A DNA stretch of 64,000 bases from Janthinobacterium tructae (GTDB lineage: Bacteria > Pseudomonadota > Gammaproteobacteria > Burkholderiales > Burkholderiaceae_D): assembly GCF_006517255.1 (NCBI RefSeq), contig NZ_CP041185.1, positions 1,860,001 to 1,924,000 of the forward strand. The letters are read 5' to 3'. A model generated the notes under the pieces. The model made no database searches and was not told where the DNA came from. It saw only the letters and a program-made list of their open reading frames with translations. How positions within the stretch are numbered: the stretch's first letter is position 1; each line of letters starts with the position of its first letter. Made by a program: the position numbers and the translations under genes. Shown here one piece after another: positions 34,700 to 44,362 of the stretch.

Positions 34700-36649
34700 A
34701 TGAATCAACACCCTATTCCTGTGCTGACCACTTGGGTCGCCCTCGCCTGCGGCGCCATGCTGTCTGGCTGCGCCACGCATCAAACACCGCTGTCGCCTGT
34801 CCACCTCAATGCCGCGCCCCTGCCCACAGGCGTCATTCCCGAGCCGGTGCAGCAAAGCAGCGCGCTGGCCGCGCCTCTGCCGGCGCCCAAAGTGGAAACC
34901 TACAGCGTCACCGTACACAAGGTGCCCGTACAATCGCTGCTGTTTGCGCTGGCGCGCGACGCGGGCATGAATATCGATATCCACCCGCAGATCGAAGGCA
35001 GCGTCACCCTGAATGCGCTGAACCAGACCCTGCCGCAACTGCTGGCGCGTATCGGCAAGCAAGTCGATATGCGCTACGAAATCGATGGCAAGAACCTGAC
35101 GGTGCTGCCCGACGCACCCGTATGGCGCAATTACAAGGTCGATTACGTCAACATGGCGCGCAGCACCAACAGCAGCGTGAATATCGCCACGCAAATTTCC
35201 ACGGCCGGCAGCGGGTCGAACAATGCCAGCAACCCCGTTGGCGGCACGCAAGGCAGCAATGGCAACAACAATTCGACCACCCTGGTGGTGAATCGTTCGG
35301 AAAATAATTTCTGGTACAGCCTGGAAAAGAATATCCGCGACCTGCTGCGCGAGACCACGCTCAACGATGTGCAGGTGGACCCACTGGCGCAGCTGAACCA
35401 ACAGCTGACGAGCGTGTCCGGTCAGCAGGGGCAACAAGGACAGCAGCAGAACCAGGCCGGCAATCTCGCCGCGACGGGCCAGTACGGCGCCCAGCCGCCT
35501 ATGCAGGGTGGCAGCCAGAATGGCGGACTATATGCACCTGCGCCGGGCCAGCAGGTGGCCGGCCAGAACGCATCCCCTGCCCAGCCGCTGGACGCGAACG
35601 GCATGCCGCTGTTAAAACTGGCCAACAAGGGCAGCCCGTCGTCTGTGGTCGTCAACGTGGAGGGCGGGCTGATCGCCGTGCGGGCCACGGGGCGCCAGCA
35701 CGAAAAGATCGCCGAATTCCTCGATGTGGTAGTACACAGCGCCAAGCGGCAAGTGTTGATCGAGGCGACCATCATCGAAGTGCGCCTGAGCAATGAATAC
35801 CAGCAAGGCATCAACTGGTCGCGCCTGACGGGCAGCCTGCAGCTGCGGCAGGGCCAAGTGGGCACGACGGTCCTGTCCAGCGGCGTCACGCCCAATATCA
35901 CGCCGGGCATCTTCCTGCTCAATTATGCGAAAGACAGTTTTGCCACCACCATCCAGCTGCTCGAATCGTTCGGCAAGGTGAAAGTACTGTCCAGCCCGAA
36001 GATCAGCGTGCTCAACAATCAGACGGCCATGCTGAAGGTGGTGGACAACAATGTCTTCTTTACCATCAAGGTGACGCCCGCCGTGATCAGCTCGACGGGC
36101 ACCATCACCACGCCGGCCACCTATGAATCGAAACTGGAAACGGTACCCGTGGGCTTCGTCATGAGCGTCACGCCGCAGATTTCCGACAGCGATGAAGTGA
36201 CCTTGAACGTGCGCCCCACCATCACGCGCATCGTTGGCTACGTGCAAGACCCGAATCCGGCCCTGGCCACGGCGAATGTGCAAAGCCGCGTACCCGTGAT
36301 CCAGGCGCGCGAGCTGGAATCGATCATGAAAGTGAGCAATGGCCAGATCGCCGTAATGGGCGGCCTGATGCAAGATTCCATCGACAATGCCAGGGATGGC
36401 GTGCCGGGCCTGTCCAGCCTTCCCTTGGTGGGCAACCTGTTTACCTATCGCAAGGAAGCGAGCAGCAAGACGGAGCTGGTGATCTTCATGCGCCCCGTGG
36501 TGGTCAAGGACGCCAGCATCGACGGCGATTACCGCGACTACCGCTACCTGCTGCCCGGCCAGGCGCCACTCAACACCCAGCCGTACACGGATGGCCCGCC
36601 GGCGCCCGCCGTCCTGCCGCAGGCACGCCTGCAGGGAGACTTTCCATGA
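34700..36649 (+). CDS. Lipoprotein secretin of the second pilus-like system
   Basis: Secretin (GspD/PilQ/MshL family) of 649 residues. A signal peptide with lipobox GAMLSGC suggests a self-piloting lipidated secretin. The N-terminal N0/STN-like domain contains VPVQSLLFALARDAGMNID, marked LLFALARDAGMN. A Gln/Gly/Asn-rich linker (about residues 250-300) follows. The core has VVNVEGGLIAVRATGRQH, VLIEATIIEVRLSNEYQQG, VKVLSSPKISVLNNQTAML, VPVGFVMSVTPQI and LSSLPLVGNLFTYR. The layout is that of MshL at 17142-18950, so the two are paralogues. The stop overlaps the next gene by ATGA. Confidence 0.93.
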   Translation: MNQHPIPVLTTWVALACGAMLSGCATHQTPLSPVHLNAAPLPTGVIPEPVQQSSALAAPLPAPKVETYSVTVHKVPVQSLLFALARDAGMNIDIHPQIEGSVTLNALNQTLPQLLARIGKQVDMRYEIDGKNLTVLPDAPVWRNYKVDYVNMARSTNSSVNIATQISTAGSGSNNASNPVGGTQGSNGNNNSTTLVVNRSENNFWYSLEKNIRDLLRETTLNDVQVDPLAQLNQQLTSVSGQQGQQGQQQNQAGNLAATGQYGAQPPMQGGSQNGGLYAPAPGQQVAGQNASPAQPLDANGMPLLKLANKGSPSSVVVNVEGGLIAVRATGRQHEKIAEFLDVVVHSAKRQVLIEATIIEVRLSNEYQQGINWSRLTGSLQLRQGQVGTTVLSSGVTPNITPGIFLLNYAKDSFATTIQLLESFGKVKVLSSPKISVLNNQTAMLKVVDNNVFFTIKVTPAVISSTGTITTPATYESKLETVPVGFVMSVTPQISDSDEVTLNVRPTITRIVGYVQDPNPALATANVQSRVPVIQARELESIMKVSNGQIAVMGGLMQDSIDNARDGVPGLSSLPLVGNLFTYRKEASSKTELVIFMRPVVVKDASIDGDYRDYRYLLPGQAPLNTQPYTDGPPAPAVLPQARLQGDFP

Positions 36650-38031
36650 GCTTGCTGATGCAGGCGCTCAAGAAGGCCGAGCGCGCCAAGCAGAACAGCC
36701 TTTCCGACGAGGAGCTGGAAAAGCCGTCCGAAGCCTACGACCAGGTGCTGGAACTGGCGCCGGCCGACGCCCTGCCGCCCCGTCCCGCGCCTGCTGCGCC
36801 GGCGTCCGTGCAGCCGGCAAGCACCTTGCGCCTGGAACCGCTGGCGGACGTGCCCGCGCCGCAGCCAGCGCAGAATGCGGCACAGCCAGATCCACAGCCC
36901 AAGCCGCAACCGGGTCCACGTCCAGAACCGCCGCCCATCCGGCCACGCGCCAGTCGCAGCACTCCTCCGCCGAAAGGCCCCATGGGGCCCATCAGCGTCG
37001 ACCCGGCCACCGTGCGCCTGGCCATCCTGCTGGCGATATTGCTGCTGGTGGCCGGTTCCATGGCGTACTGGTACTGGCGCGCCAGCAACAGCCCAGGCGC
37101 CGGCGCCAACCTGCCCGGCGTGCCCATGCCGCTAACGGACGCTCCGGGCACGGCCGGCGTTGCAGGTCCCGTGCTGGTGCTGCCGGCAACGGGGGCCGCG
37201 CAGGCGGACGCCATGACGCCCGAAGCACTGCCGCCGGACTATCCGCGCGACGCGCGTCAGCAAGCGGGTGCGGCGGATCAGCAGGCGATGATACAGGCGG
37301 CAGCCCAGGCCGCCGTGGCGGCACAGCTGGCGAACATGGCGCCGCCCGCGCCGCCCAGCTTGCCGCCGGTGGCCGCGCCCGAGAATAGCCAGATCCAGGT
37401 GCAGCGCAGCGTGGCCGCGCCGCAAATCAACCCCGGCGTGCAGCAAGCCTATCAAGCCTTCAACGGGGGCCAGCTGGGTCTTGCTCGTCAACAATATGAA
37501 ATGGTGCTGCGGCAGGATGCCACCAACCGCGACGCGCTGCTGGGCCTGGCGGCCGTGGCCCTGCGCGAGCAGCAGGGCGCGCAGGCGGCGGCCTTGTACG
37601 TGCGTTTGCTGGAAATCAACCCCGACGATGGCGAGGCGCTGGCCGGCCTGATCGGGCTGCGCCAGGGCGACGTGGCGCAGAGCGAGGCAAAATTGAAGGC
37701 TATCCTGGCGCGCAGTCCCGACAGCGCCCCAGTGCTATTTGCACTGGGCAATGTGTACGCCAAGCAGCGCCGCTGGACCGAAGCGCAGCAGCAATTTTTC
37801 CGCGCCTGCGGCGCCGCGCCCGGCAATCCCGACTATGCCTTCAACCTGGCCGTAGGCCTGGACCGGCTGAACCAGCCGAAACTGGCCGCCACGTATTACC
37901 AGCGCGCATTGACCCTGGCGCAAACCACGCCCGCCGCGTTCGACCAGGCCGTCGTGCAGACGCGCTTGCGCGAACTGGCTGCCGCCACTCCCCCGGCCGA
38001 TCCGGCCAACATTACACCCCGTCAGGATTAA
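36646..38031 (+). CDS. Inner-membrane TPR protein (MshN-like)
   Basis: Bitopic protein of 461 residues. The start MSLLMQALKKAERAKQ resembles the cytoplasmic N-terminus of MshN and GspB-like proteins. A long Pro-rich cytoplasmic linker, one transmembrane helix (about residues 124-142), a second Ala/Pro-rich linker and C-terminal TPR repeats (VQQAYQAFNGGQLGLARQQYE reduced to YQAFNGGQLGLARQQYE, and FALGNVYAKQRRWTEAQQQF) follow. By analogy with MshN it would connect the ExeA-like ATPase with the secretin. It overlaps the secretin stop as ATGA and ends 7 bp before the ATPase gene. Confidence 0.85.
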   Translation: MSLLMQALKKAERAKQNSLSDEELEKPSEAYDQVLELAPADALPPRPAPAAPASVQPASTLRLEPLADVPAPQPAQNAAQPDPQPKPQPGPRPEPPPIRPRASRSTPPPKGPMGPISVDPATVRLAILLAILLLVAGSMAYWYWRASNSPGAGANLPGVPMPLTDAPGTAGVAGPVLVLPATGAAQADAMTPEALPPDYPRDARQQAGAADQQAMIQAAAQAAVAAQLANMAPPAPPSLPPVAAPENSQIQVQRSVAAPQINPGVQQAYQAFNGGQLGLARQQYEMVLRQDATNRDALLGLAAVALREQQGAQAAALYVRLLEINPDDGEALAGLIGLRQGDVAQSEAKLKAILARSPDSAPVLFALGNVYAKQRRWTEAQQQFFRACGAAPGNPDYAFNLAVGLDRLNQPKLAATYYQRALTLAQTTPAAFDQAVVQTRLRELAAATPPADPANITPRQD

Positions 38032-38038
38032 GCTTTAC

Positions 38039-39742
38039 ATGGCAGAACAGGCAAAACTTCCGCTGGGCAAAGTGCTGATCCAGAAAGGCGTGATCAGCGA
38101 AGACCAGTTGCGCATCGCCCTGATCGAACAGCGGCGCAGCAGCGAACCGCTGGGCAAGCTGCTGATCACCCTGGGCTTCGTCACGGAAGCGACCGTGCGC
38201 GAGGCGCTCAGCGAAAACCTGAAACAGGTCAGCGCGGACTTGTCGAGCCTGGTGGTCGACGCCATCGCCTTGAAACTGATCCCGAAGGACGTGGCCAAAC
38301 GCTACCGCGTCTTTCCCATCGTGTATGAGCGGCAAGCCGATAATTTGATCCTGGCCATGGCCGACACCAGCAATATCGTGGCGCTCGACCAGATCAGCGC
38401 CATGCTGGTCAAGGGCATCACGATTTCCACCGTGCTGGTCAACGAATCGGACATTTCCCGCGCCATCGACCAGTACTATGGCTTTGAATTGTCGATCGAC
38501 GGCATCCTGCACGAAATCGAAACGGGCGAAGTCAGCTACCAGAGCATGGCATCGCCGTCGGACGAGTACAGCCAGCCCATGGTGCGCCTGATCGACGCGC
38601 TGCTGGCGGACGCCGTGCAGAACGGCGCCTCGGACATCCATTTCGAGCCGGAACAGTCATTCCTGCGCATCCGCTACCGCATCGACGGCATCCTGCGGCA
38701 GATCCGCAGCCTGCACAAATCGTACTGGCCGGCCATGGCCGTGCGCCTGAAGGTGATGTCGAACATGAATATCGCCGAGGCGCGCGCGCCGCAGGATGGA
38801 CGCATCAGCATCAAGTTTTCCGGGCGGCAAATCGATTTCCGCGCGTCGGCGCAGCCCACCACGCACGGCGAAAATGTCGTGCTGCGCGTGCTGGACCGCC
38901 AGAAAGGCATCGTCCCGCTGGATGCACTGGGCCTGGCCGAAGCGGAACTGAACTTGTTGAAACTCATGATCGCGCGCCCCGACGGCGTGATCCTCGTGAC
39001 GGGGCCGACGGGCAGCGGCAAGACCACCACCCTGTATTCGATACTCAACCATATCAATACGGAAAGCGTCAACATCATGACGCTGGAAGACCCGGTCGAG
39101 TATCCGATGAACATGATACGCCAGACTTCCGTCAACGAATCGGTCAAGCTGGGCTTTGCCGACGGCATCCGCTCGATGATGCGGCAAGACCCGGACATCA
39201 TCCTGGTGGGCGAGATCCGCGACCGCGAAACGGCGGAAATGGCGTTTGCCGCCGCCATGACGGGCCACCAGGTGTATTCAACCCTGCATACGAACTCGTC
39301 CATCGGCTCCATCTCGCGCCTGCTCGACATCGGCATCCTGCCCGACATCATGGCCGGCAACATCATCGGCATCGTGGCGCAGCGCCTGATACGCCGTTTA
39401 TGCCCGCATTGCAAGGAAACGGTGATCGCCGACGACGTCGAGCGCCGGCTGCTGGGCCTGGCGATAGACGATGCGCCCGTCTCCATCTGCCGCGCCGCCG
39501 GCTGCGAGCGCTGCGCGTACCAGGGCTACAAGGGGCGCTTGGCCATCATGGAAATCCTCAAGATGACGGCCGAACTCGATGAATTGACGGCGCGCCGCGC
39601 CAGTTCGCGCGAATTGAAGAACGCGGCGCGCGCGGCCGGTTTCAAGGGCATCATCGACGACGGCATGCGCCGCGTGCTGGAAGGCGTGACAACCCTGGAA
39701 GAAGTGGGCCGCGTCGTCGACCTGACGGAAAGGCTGGCCTGA
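38039..39742 (+). CDS. GspE/PilB-type assembly ATPase of the second system
   Basis: Secretion/pilus assembly ATPase of 567 residues, the same length as MshE. An MshEN-like N-terminal domain is present, but the ligand positions differ: PLGKVLIQKGVISEDQ has Pro8 where MshE has Arg, Gln31 is kept, and the second repeat has Pro37 and Asn60. Cyclic-di-GMP binding is therefore doubtful. The ATPase core is intact: Walker A GPTGSGKTT (about residue 320), Walker B DPDIILVGEIRDRET, and the tetracysteine CPHC ... CERC. The stop overlaps the platform gene as TGATG. No retraction ATPase is nearby, which fits a type II secretion or non-retracting pilus. Confidence 0.94.
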   Translation: MAEQAKLPLGKVLIQKGVISEDQLRIALIEQRRSSEPLGKLLITLGFVTEATVREALSENLKQVSADLSSLVVDAIALKLIPKDVAKRYRVFPIVYERQADNLILAMADTSNIVALDQISAMLVKGITISTVLVNESDISRAIDQYYGFELSIDGILHEIETGEVSYQSMASPSDEYSQPMVRLIDALLADAVQNGASDIHFEPEQSFLRIRYRIDGILRQIRSLHKSYWPAMAVRLKVMSNMNIAEARAPQDGRISIKFSGRQIDFRASAQPTTHGENVVLRVLDRQKGIVPLDALGLAEAELNLLKLMIARPDGVILVTGPTGSGKTTTLYSILNHINTESVNIMTLEDPVEYPMNMIRQTSVNESVKLGFADGIRSMMRQDPDIILVGEIRDRETAEMAFAAAMTGHQVYSTLHTNSSIGSISRLLDIGILPDIMAGNIIGIVAQRLIRRLCPHCKETVIADDVERRLLGLAIDDAPVSICRAAGCERCAYQGYKGRLAIMEILKMTAELDELTARRASSRELKNAARAAGFKGIIDDGMRRVLEGVTTLEEVGRVVDLTERLA

Positions 39743-40947
39743 TGGCGCAATATGTCTACCGTGCCATGGATGCCGCCGGTGCATTGATTCCCGGCAGCAT
39801 GGAGGCGGCCAACGTGCCGGACCTCGAAGCGCGCCTGCACCGCATGCAGCTCGACCTGATCGACTGCAAGATCACGGGCCGGTATCTGGTGCTGCTGGGC
39901 AAGCGGGTCATTCACCGCCGCGACCTGATCAATTTCTGTTTCCACATGGAACAGTTGACGGGTGCCGGCGTACCCATCCTGGAAGGATTGAACGACTTGC
40001 GCGAAAGCACGGATCACCCGCGCCTGCGCGAAGTCGTCACGGATTTAATCGAAAGCATCGAAGGCGGCTTGCCCCTGTCGGGCGCGCTAGCCCAGCATGG
40101 CGACATCTTCGACGCCACTTTTACCAGCCTGATACTGGCGGGCGAACAAAGTGGCAGGATCGCCGAGGTATTCAAGAACCTGTCGGAAAGTTTAAAATGG
40201 CAGGACGAGTTGGCGTCGCACACGCGCAAGATCGTCATGTACCCCATCATCGTGGCCGTCGTCGTGGCGGCCGTGACGTTTTTCCTGATGATTTATCTGG
40301 TGCCTCAGCTGACGGCCTTCATTCGCAACATGGGTGGCGAACTGCCGCTGCACACGCGCGTTTTGATAGCCGTGTCGAATGTCTTCATCGATTACTGGTA
40401 TCTGCTTCTGGCCTTGCCAGTGCTGCTGTTCTTCGGCTTGCGCGCGCTCATCCGCCGCAGCGAAGGCGCCCGTTATGCCTGGGATGGCCTGAAGCTGCGG
40501 CTGTGGCTGGTCGGACCCGTGCTGCACAAGATCATCCTGGCCCGCTTCGCCACGTTTTTTGCCTTGATGTATGCTTCGGGCATCACGATACTCGAATGCA
40601 TACGCCTGTCCGAAGGCATCGCCGGCAACCAGGTGGTGGCGGCCGGCTTGCGCCGCGCCGCCCAGCTGATCAGCGAAGGCTACGGGGTCACCGCAGCCTT
40701 CCAGCACACGGGCATCTTCCCGCCGCTGGTGATCCGCATGCTGAAGGTGGGCGAGGCAACGGGTTCGCTGGACACGGCCTTGCGCAATGTCAGTTACTTT
40801 TACAACCGCGAAGTGAAGGAATTGATTGAAAAAGTGCAAGCCATGATCGAGCCGGCCATGACGGTCATCCTGGGCCTGCTGCTGGGCTGGATCATGCTGT
40901 CGGTGCTGGGGCCGATTTACGACACCATCAGTACAATCAAGACCTGA
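39742..40947 (+). CDS. GspF/PilC-type platform protein of the second system
   Basis: Polytopic inner-membrane protein of 401 residues with two GspF domains: FCFHMEQLTGAGVPILEGL and FATFFALMYASGITILECI are the paired signatures, followed by AGEQSGRIAEVF and VGEATGSLDTAL. Three transmembrane helices lie at about residues 168-192, 213-235 and 372-392. It would convert ATPase motion into pilin insertion. It overlaps the ATPase gene by one base. It resembles MshG in architecture but diverges clearly in sequence. Confidence 0.94.
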   Translation: MAQYVYRAMDAAGALIPGSMEAANVPDLEARLHRMQLDLIDCKITGRYLVLLGKRVIHRRDLINFCFHMEQLTGAGVPILEGLNDLRESTDHPRLREVVTDLIESIEGGLPLSGALAQHGDIFDATFTSLILAGEQSGRIAEVFKNLSESLKWQDELASHTRKIVMYPIIVAVVVAAVTFFLMIYLVPQLTAFIRNMGGELPLHTRVLIAVSNVFIDYWYLLLALPVLLFFGLRALIRRSEGARYAWDGLKLRLWLVGPVLHKIILARFATFFALMYASGITILECIRLSEGIAGNQVVAAGLRRAAQLISEGYGVTAAFQHTGIFPPLVIRMLKVGEATGSLDTALRNVSYFYNREVKELIEKVQAMIEPAMTVILGLLLGWIMLSVLGPIYDTISTIKT

Positions 40948-40954
40948 GGCCGCC

Positions 40955-42517
40955 GTGTTCCGTAAACAATTACTTTACATCACCAGCGACGCCCTGTGCG
41001 CCTATGACTGGGACCACGGCGTGCTGGGCGAGGGCCAGGCCTTCCCCGCCAGCGCCGCCGGGCTGGACGGTTTCGCCGCGTGGCTGGAAGATCCGCAGGC
41101 GCACCGTCTCGACGTGCCCGCCTACCTGCTGACGGACTTGATCGAGGAAGATTTCCAGCGCCAGTTGCTGCCCCACGTGCGCGGCAAGGCGGGCCGTGCC
41201 TTGCTTGAGCGGCGCAAGCAGCAATTGCACCGCGACACGCCCTACCGGGGCAGCACCCTGCTGGGCCGCGACAGCACGGGCCGCCACGATGACCAGGTGC
41301 TGTTTTTCGCCCTGACCAACCCCAGCTTGCTGCAGCCGTGGACGGAGGCGCTCGAGCACTTGCGCGTGCCCGTGGCCGGCATCTATTCGACCAGCCTGCT
41401 GAGTATCGCCCTGGTCAAAAAGCTGTCGATCGCGCACGAACACCTGCTGCTGGTGACGCAGCAATCGGGTGGCTTGCGGCAAAGCTATTATGAAAAGGGC
41501 CAACTGCGCTTTTCGCGCCAGACCCTGGCCATCGCACTCGACGGCGTGGCCGTGAATATTGCGCTGGAAACGGAAAAGACACGACAATTTCTCACCAGCA
41601 CGCGCATGCTGGCGCGCGGCGACGTACTCAATACCGTCATCCTGGCGCCGGCGGCGCAGATCGCCAAGCTCGAACTGCTGTGTGACAACGGTGTGGAAGT
41701 AGCTTACCACTTCATCGACCTGCAACTGGCAGGCGAACGGGTGGGCTTGCGCCAGACGCCGGTGCTGGCCGACGAATTGCTGCTGACCTTGCTGGGCAAG
41801 CATCCGCCGCCCAGTCACTATCCGCCCGGTGCGCTGGCCCGCTATTACCACTTCCAGCGCACGCGCAAAGCGCTGTATGGCGCCAGCACGCTGATCGGTG
41901 GGTCGGCCGCGCTATGGTGCGCGATTAACTTGCTCGGCGGCATAGCCGACGACAACAGCACCCAGCGCCTGGCGCAGGAAACGGCGTCCTACCAGGAACG
42001 CTACCGCAGCGTCATGTCGACGCAGCCGCCGGCGCCGGCCAAGACGCAGAACATGAAAGTGGCCGTGACCTTGGGCCGGATGATCGCCAGCCAGGCGCCG
42101 GAGCCGGGCCGGCTGCTGGGCATGCTGAGCGCCGCGCTGGATCAAGCGCCGCAGGTAGCGCTCAGCCAGCTGCACTGGCATGCAGGCCCGGCGCCCGCGC
42201 GCACGGCCGACAGCCAGCCAGCACAGCAGCCGGGCGCCAGCTTGCAGGGCGGCAGCGCCCAGGCCGGCATTCCCACCGCGCCGCCGCAAACGCTGCGCCT
42301 GGAAGCGGACGTGGCCATGCCGAACAATGACTACCGCGCCGCCCTTGCCGCCCTTACGGCCTTCGCGCAAACCCTGGCGCGCCAGCAGGGCATGCAAGTG
42401 ACGATAGCGGAAACGCCGCTGGACTTGCGCCCCAGCGCGGCCCTGTCCGGCAAGAGCGCCGCACCGGCGCCGGACAGCCAGGCCCGCTTTACCCTCTTGC
42501 TGGAGTGGCAGCCATGA
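40955..42517 (+). CDS. GspL-like (PilM-PilN fused) inner-membrane protein
   Basis: Protein of 520 residues, named by architecture. The N-terminal 300 residues look like a divergent actin-fold PilM/GspL cytoplasmic domain (LLYITSDALCAYDWD, FFALTNPSLLQPWTEALEHL shortened to LLQPWTEALE, and HEHLLLVTQQSGGLRQSYYE shortened to LLLVTQQSGG). One transmembrane helix follows at about residues 308-329, then a periplasmic part ending in VTIAETPLDLRPS and FTLLLEWQP like PilN/GspL. Thus MshI and MshI2 functions appear joined in one chain, as in GspL. The start is GTG at 40955, 7 bp after the previous stop. The assignment is an inference from place and topology. Confidence 0.7.
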   Translation: MFRKQLLYITSDALCAYDWDHGVLGEGQAFPASAAGLDGFAAWLEDPQAHRLDVPAYLLTDLIEEDFQRQLLPHVRGKAGRALLERRKQQLHRDTPYRGSTLLGRDSTGRHDDQVLFFALTNPSLLQPWTEALEHLRVPVAGIYSTSLLSIALVKKLSIAHEHLLLVTQQSGGLRQSYYEKGQLRFSRQTLAIALDGVAVNIALETEKTRQFLTSTRMLARGDVLNTVILAPAAQIAKLELLCDNGVEVAYHFIDLQLAGERVGLRQTPVLADELLLTLLGKHPPPSHYPPGALARYYHFQRTRKALYGASTLIGGSAALWCAINLLGGIADDNSTQRLAQETASYQERYRSVMSTQPPAPAKTQNMKVAVTLGRMIASQAPEPGRLLGMLSAALDQAPQVALSQLHWHAGPAPARTADSQPAQQPGASLQGGSAQAGIPTAPPQTLRLEADVAMPNNDYRAALAALTAFAQTLARQQGMQVTIAETPLDLRPSAALSGKSAAPAPDSQARFTLLLEWQP

Positions 42518-43212
42518 GCGGCCCCGTCAAGCAGCCGCCCCTGCCCGGCATGCAGCGCGCCGCCACGCCCGCGCGCACCCTGCCCGCCTGGCTGGGCGAA
42601 CTGCACCTGCTGCGCAGCGCCCTGCTGTGCTTTGCCCTGACCCTGCTGGCCAGCGTGGTGCTGCTCAGCCTGAGCGCCGCCTACCGCATGCGCGAAGCAC
42701 AACGGCTGTACCTGGCCGAGCACACGCGCGCCGCGGCGGCCACCCTGTTCAACCACGCGGAAACGGAAAAGCAGGAAATCCGCGCCTACGAACCGCAATT
42801 CCTGGCCTTGCGCCAGCGCGGCCTGATCGGCGAGGAAAACCGCCTGGCCTGGATCGACGCCATCCGCCGCAGCCAGGAACAGCGCAAATTGCTGCCGATC
42901 AGCTATGACATCAGCCCGCAGCAAGGACTGCAAGTGCCGTTGCCCATGGTGATGGGGCAATATCAGCTGCGCGGCAGCCGCATGCGCATGCAGATGGATT
43001 TGCTGCACGAGATGGACTTGCTGAACCTGTTGGACGATTTGCGCCAGGCCGGCTATTTCGCCGTGCAGGATTGCACGCTCAAGCGCCATGGAGCAGCCGG
43101 GAGCGGCAGCGGCAACGCGATCGCCACGGGCGCCATGGCGCCCGCCCTGGGCGCCGAATGTGAGCTGCTGTGGCTGACCGTCAACAGCGTGCCCGTGCCG
43201 GGGCGGCCATGA
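42514..43212 (+). CDS. PilO/GspM-like inner-membrane protein
   Basis: Bitopic protein of 232 residues with a Pro-rich cytoplasmic start, one transmembrane helix (LLCFALTLLASVVLLSLSAA), a coiled-coil region (about residues 55-125) and a C-terminal PilO-like domain (VMGQYQLRGSRMRMQMDLLHEM shortened to MGQYQLRGSRMRMQMDLL). Position after the GspL-like gene and before the PilP-like gene is that of pilO. It overlaps the previous gene by ATGA; an in-frame ATG three codons earlier is possible. Equivalent to MshJ. Confidence 0.8.
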   Translation: MSGPVKQPPLPGMQRAATPARTLPAWLGELHLLRSALLCFALTLLASVVLLSLSAAYRMREAQRLYLAEHTRAAAATLFNHAETEKQEIRAYEPQFLALRQRGLIGEENRLAWIDAIRRSQEQRKLLPISYDISPQQGLQVPLPMVMGQYQLRGSRMRMQMDLLHEMDLLNLLDDLRQAGYFAVQDCTLKRHGAAGSGSGNAIATGAMAPALGAECELLWLTVNSVPVPGRP

Positions 43213-43619
43213 GGTACACCCTCATCCTGTCCGCGCTGCTGGCCGGCGCCGCGCTGACGGCCCGCGCCCAGCCACCGCAGCTGGGGCGATTATTCCTGTC
43301 GCCCGAGCAACGCGCCCAGCTCGACACGCAGCGCTACGGGGCGCCACCGCCCGATCCCGCCCTGGCGGCGCCGCCTCCGCCACCGCCGCCGCCCGCCCCG
43401 CCCGTGGAATTGAATGGCGTGGTGCAGCGCAGCAGCGGACGCTCCACCGTCTGGCTGAACCAGGAAGCGCAGAACGAGCCGCACAACCGCCTTGCCAGTG
43501 GCAAGCCCGGCACATTGACCCTGCGCCTGTCGAACGGCCAAGTGGTGCGGCTCAAACCCGGCCAGCGCTACGACCCGGTCAGCGGCACGGTCAGCGAAAT
43601 GCAGGAGACGCCGCCATGA
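43209..43619 (+). CDS. PilP/MshK-like exported protein
   Basis: Small exported protein of 136 residues. A signal peptide (MRYTLILSALLAGAALTA, cleavage near ARAQ) precedes LGRLFLSPEQRAQLD, an uninterrupted proline run and a beta-rich domain: VELNGVVQRSSGRSTVWLN then LRLSNGQVVRLKPGQRYD. The ELNGVV...G...VWLN pattern resembles the HR domain of PilP/GspC that binds the secretin N0 domain, and LSPEQR is common in such small partners of MSHA-like systems. It overlaps genes on both sides by ATGA. Confidence 0.8.
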   Translation: MRYTLILSALLAGAALTARAQPPQLGRLFLSPEQRAQLDTQRYGAPPPDPALAAPPPPPPPPAPPVELNGVVQRSSGRSTVWLNQEAQNEPHNRLASGKPGTLTLRLSNGQVVRLKPGQRYDPVSGTVSEMQETPP

Positions 43620-44362
43620 CGCCACGGCAAGCACATCGGCAAACACATCGCCAACCGCGCCGCCAGCACGGTGCCGCCCTGTTGCTGTTGCTGGCCGTGC
43701 TGGGCCTGGGCGCGGCCAGCCTCCTGATCAGCGCCTTCGGCCGCAACACGGGCGAGGCCGAACGCCAGCAGCGTACGCTGGCCACCCTGGCGCAGGCGCG
43801 CGAAGCCTTGCTGGGCTTTGCCGCGACGCAAGGCCGCCTGCCCCGTCCGGCCGCCTCCGCCCTCGACGGGCGCGAGCGGGCCGCCGACTGCGCCGACGAC
43901 GCCGAGTGCAGCGGCTTTTTGCCGTGGGTCGCGCTGGGCGTGGCGGGCAGCGATGCCTGGGGCAAGCTGCTGCGCTACAGCGTCACGCCGGCAATGGCGC
44001 GCGCGCCCATCGTCTCGTTTTCCGCCGTCGCCAACAGAGTCGTGCTCACGCGCGGCGGACGCGGCGAACTCGCCTACGTGGCGGGACAGGACCAGTGCGA
44101 CGTCAGCGCCCAATGCCTGCCCGCCGTGCTGTTCTCGCAAGGCAAGGATCACTATGGCACGGCTGCCAGCGGCGTGCCGCAGATCAATACCGCGCGCGGC
44201 AATATCGATGAAGCGGCCAACGACAGCGCCAGCCGTAGTTTCATCGCCCGCCCCGCCACCGAGCTTGCCGTGCGGCCCGGGGGCGCCTTTGACGACATGT
44301 TGACCTGGATCACCTTGCCCACCCTGTATCAACGCATGCGCGCCGCGCGCAACCTGCCATGA
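43616..44362 (+). CDS. Pilin-like protein lacking Glu5 (GspK/PilX-like)
   Basis: Protein of 248 residues with a prepilin-like N-terminus RRQHGAALLLLLAVLGLG. After the predicted G/A cleavage there is no Glu at +5, as in GspK and PilX tip pseudopilins. From about residue 60 it is clearly paralogous to the next gene: AREALLGFAATQGRLP, GFLPWVALG, AWGKLLRYSVTPA and GGAFDDMLTWI each have a counterpart there. Three or four Cys occur in CADDAECS and QCDVSAQC. It may form the tip together with its neighbour. It overlaps the genes before and after by ATGA. Confidence 0.78.
   Translation: MTPRQAHRQTHRQPRRQHGAALLLLLAVLGLGAASLLISAFGRNTGEAERQQRTLATLAQAREALLGFAATQGRLPRPAASALDGRERAADCADDAECSGFLPWVALGVAGSDAWGKLLRYSVTPAMARAPIVSFSAVANRVVLTRGGRGELAYVAGQDQCDVSAQCLPAVLFSQGKDHYGTAASGVPQINTARGNIDEAANDSASRSFIARPATELAVRPGGAFDDMLTWITLPTLYQRMRAARNLP

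Noticed and set aside
30522..39742. The second system as a simple duplicate of the MSHA locus
   Set aside because: Although the secretin, ATPase and platform are paralogous, the second locus has ABC transporter genes, a GspL-like fusion, a SPOR-like fusion and different pilins, so it is not just a copy.
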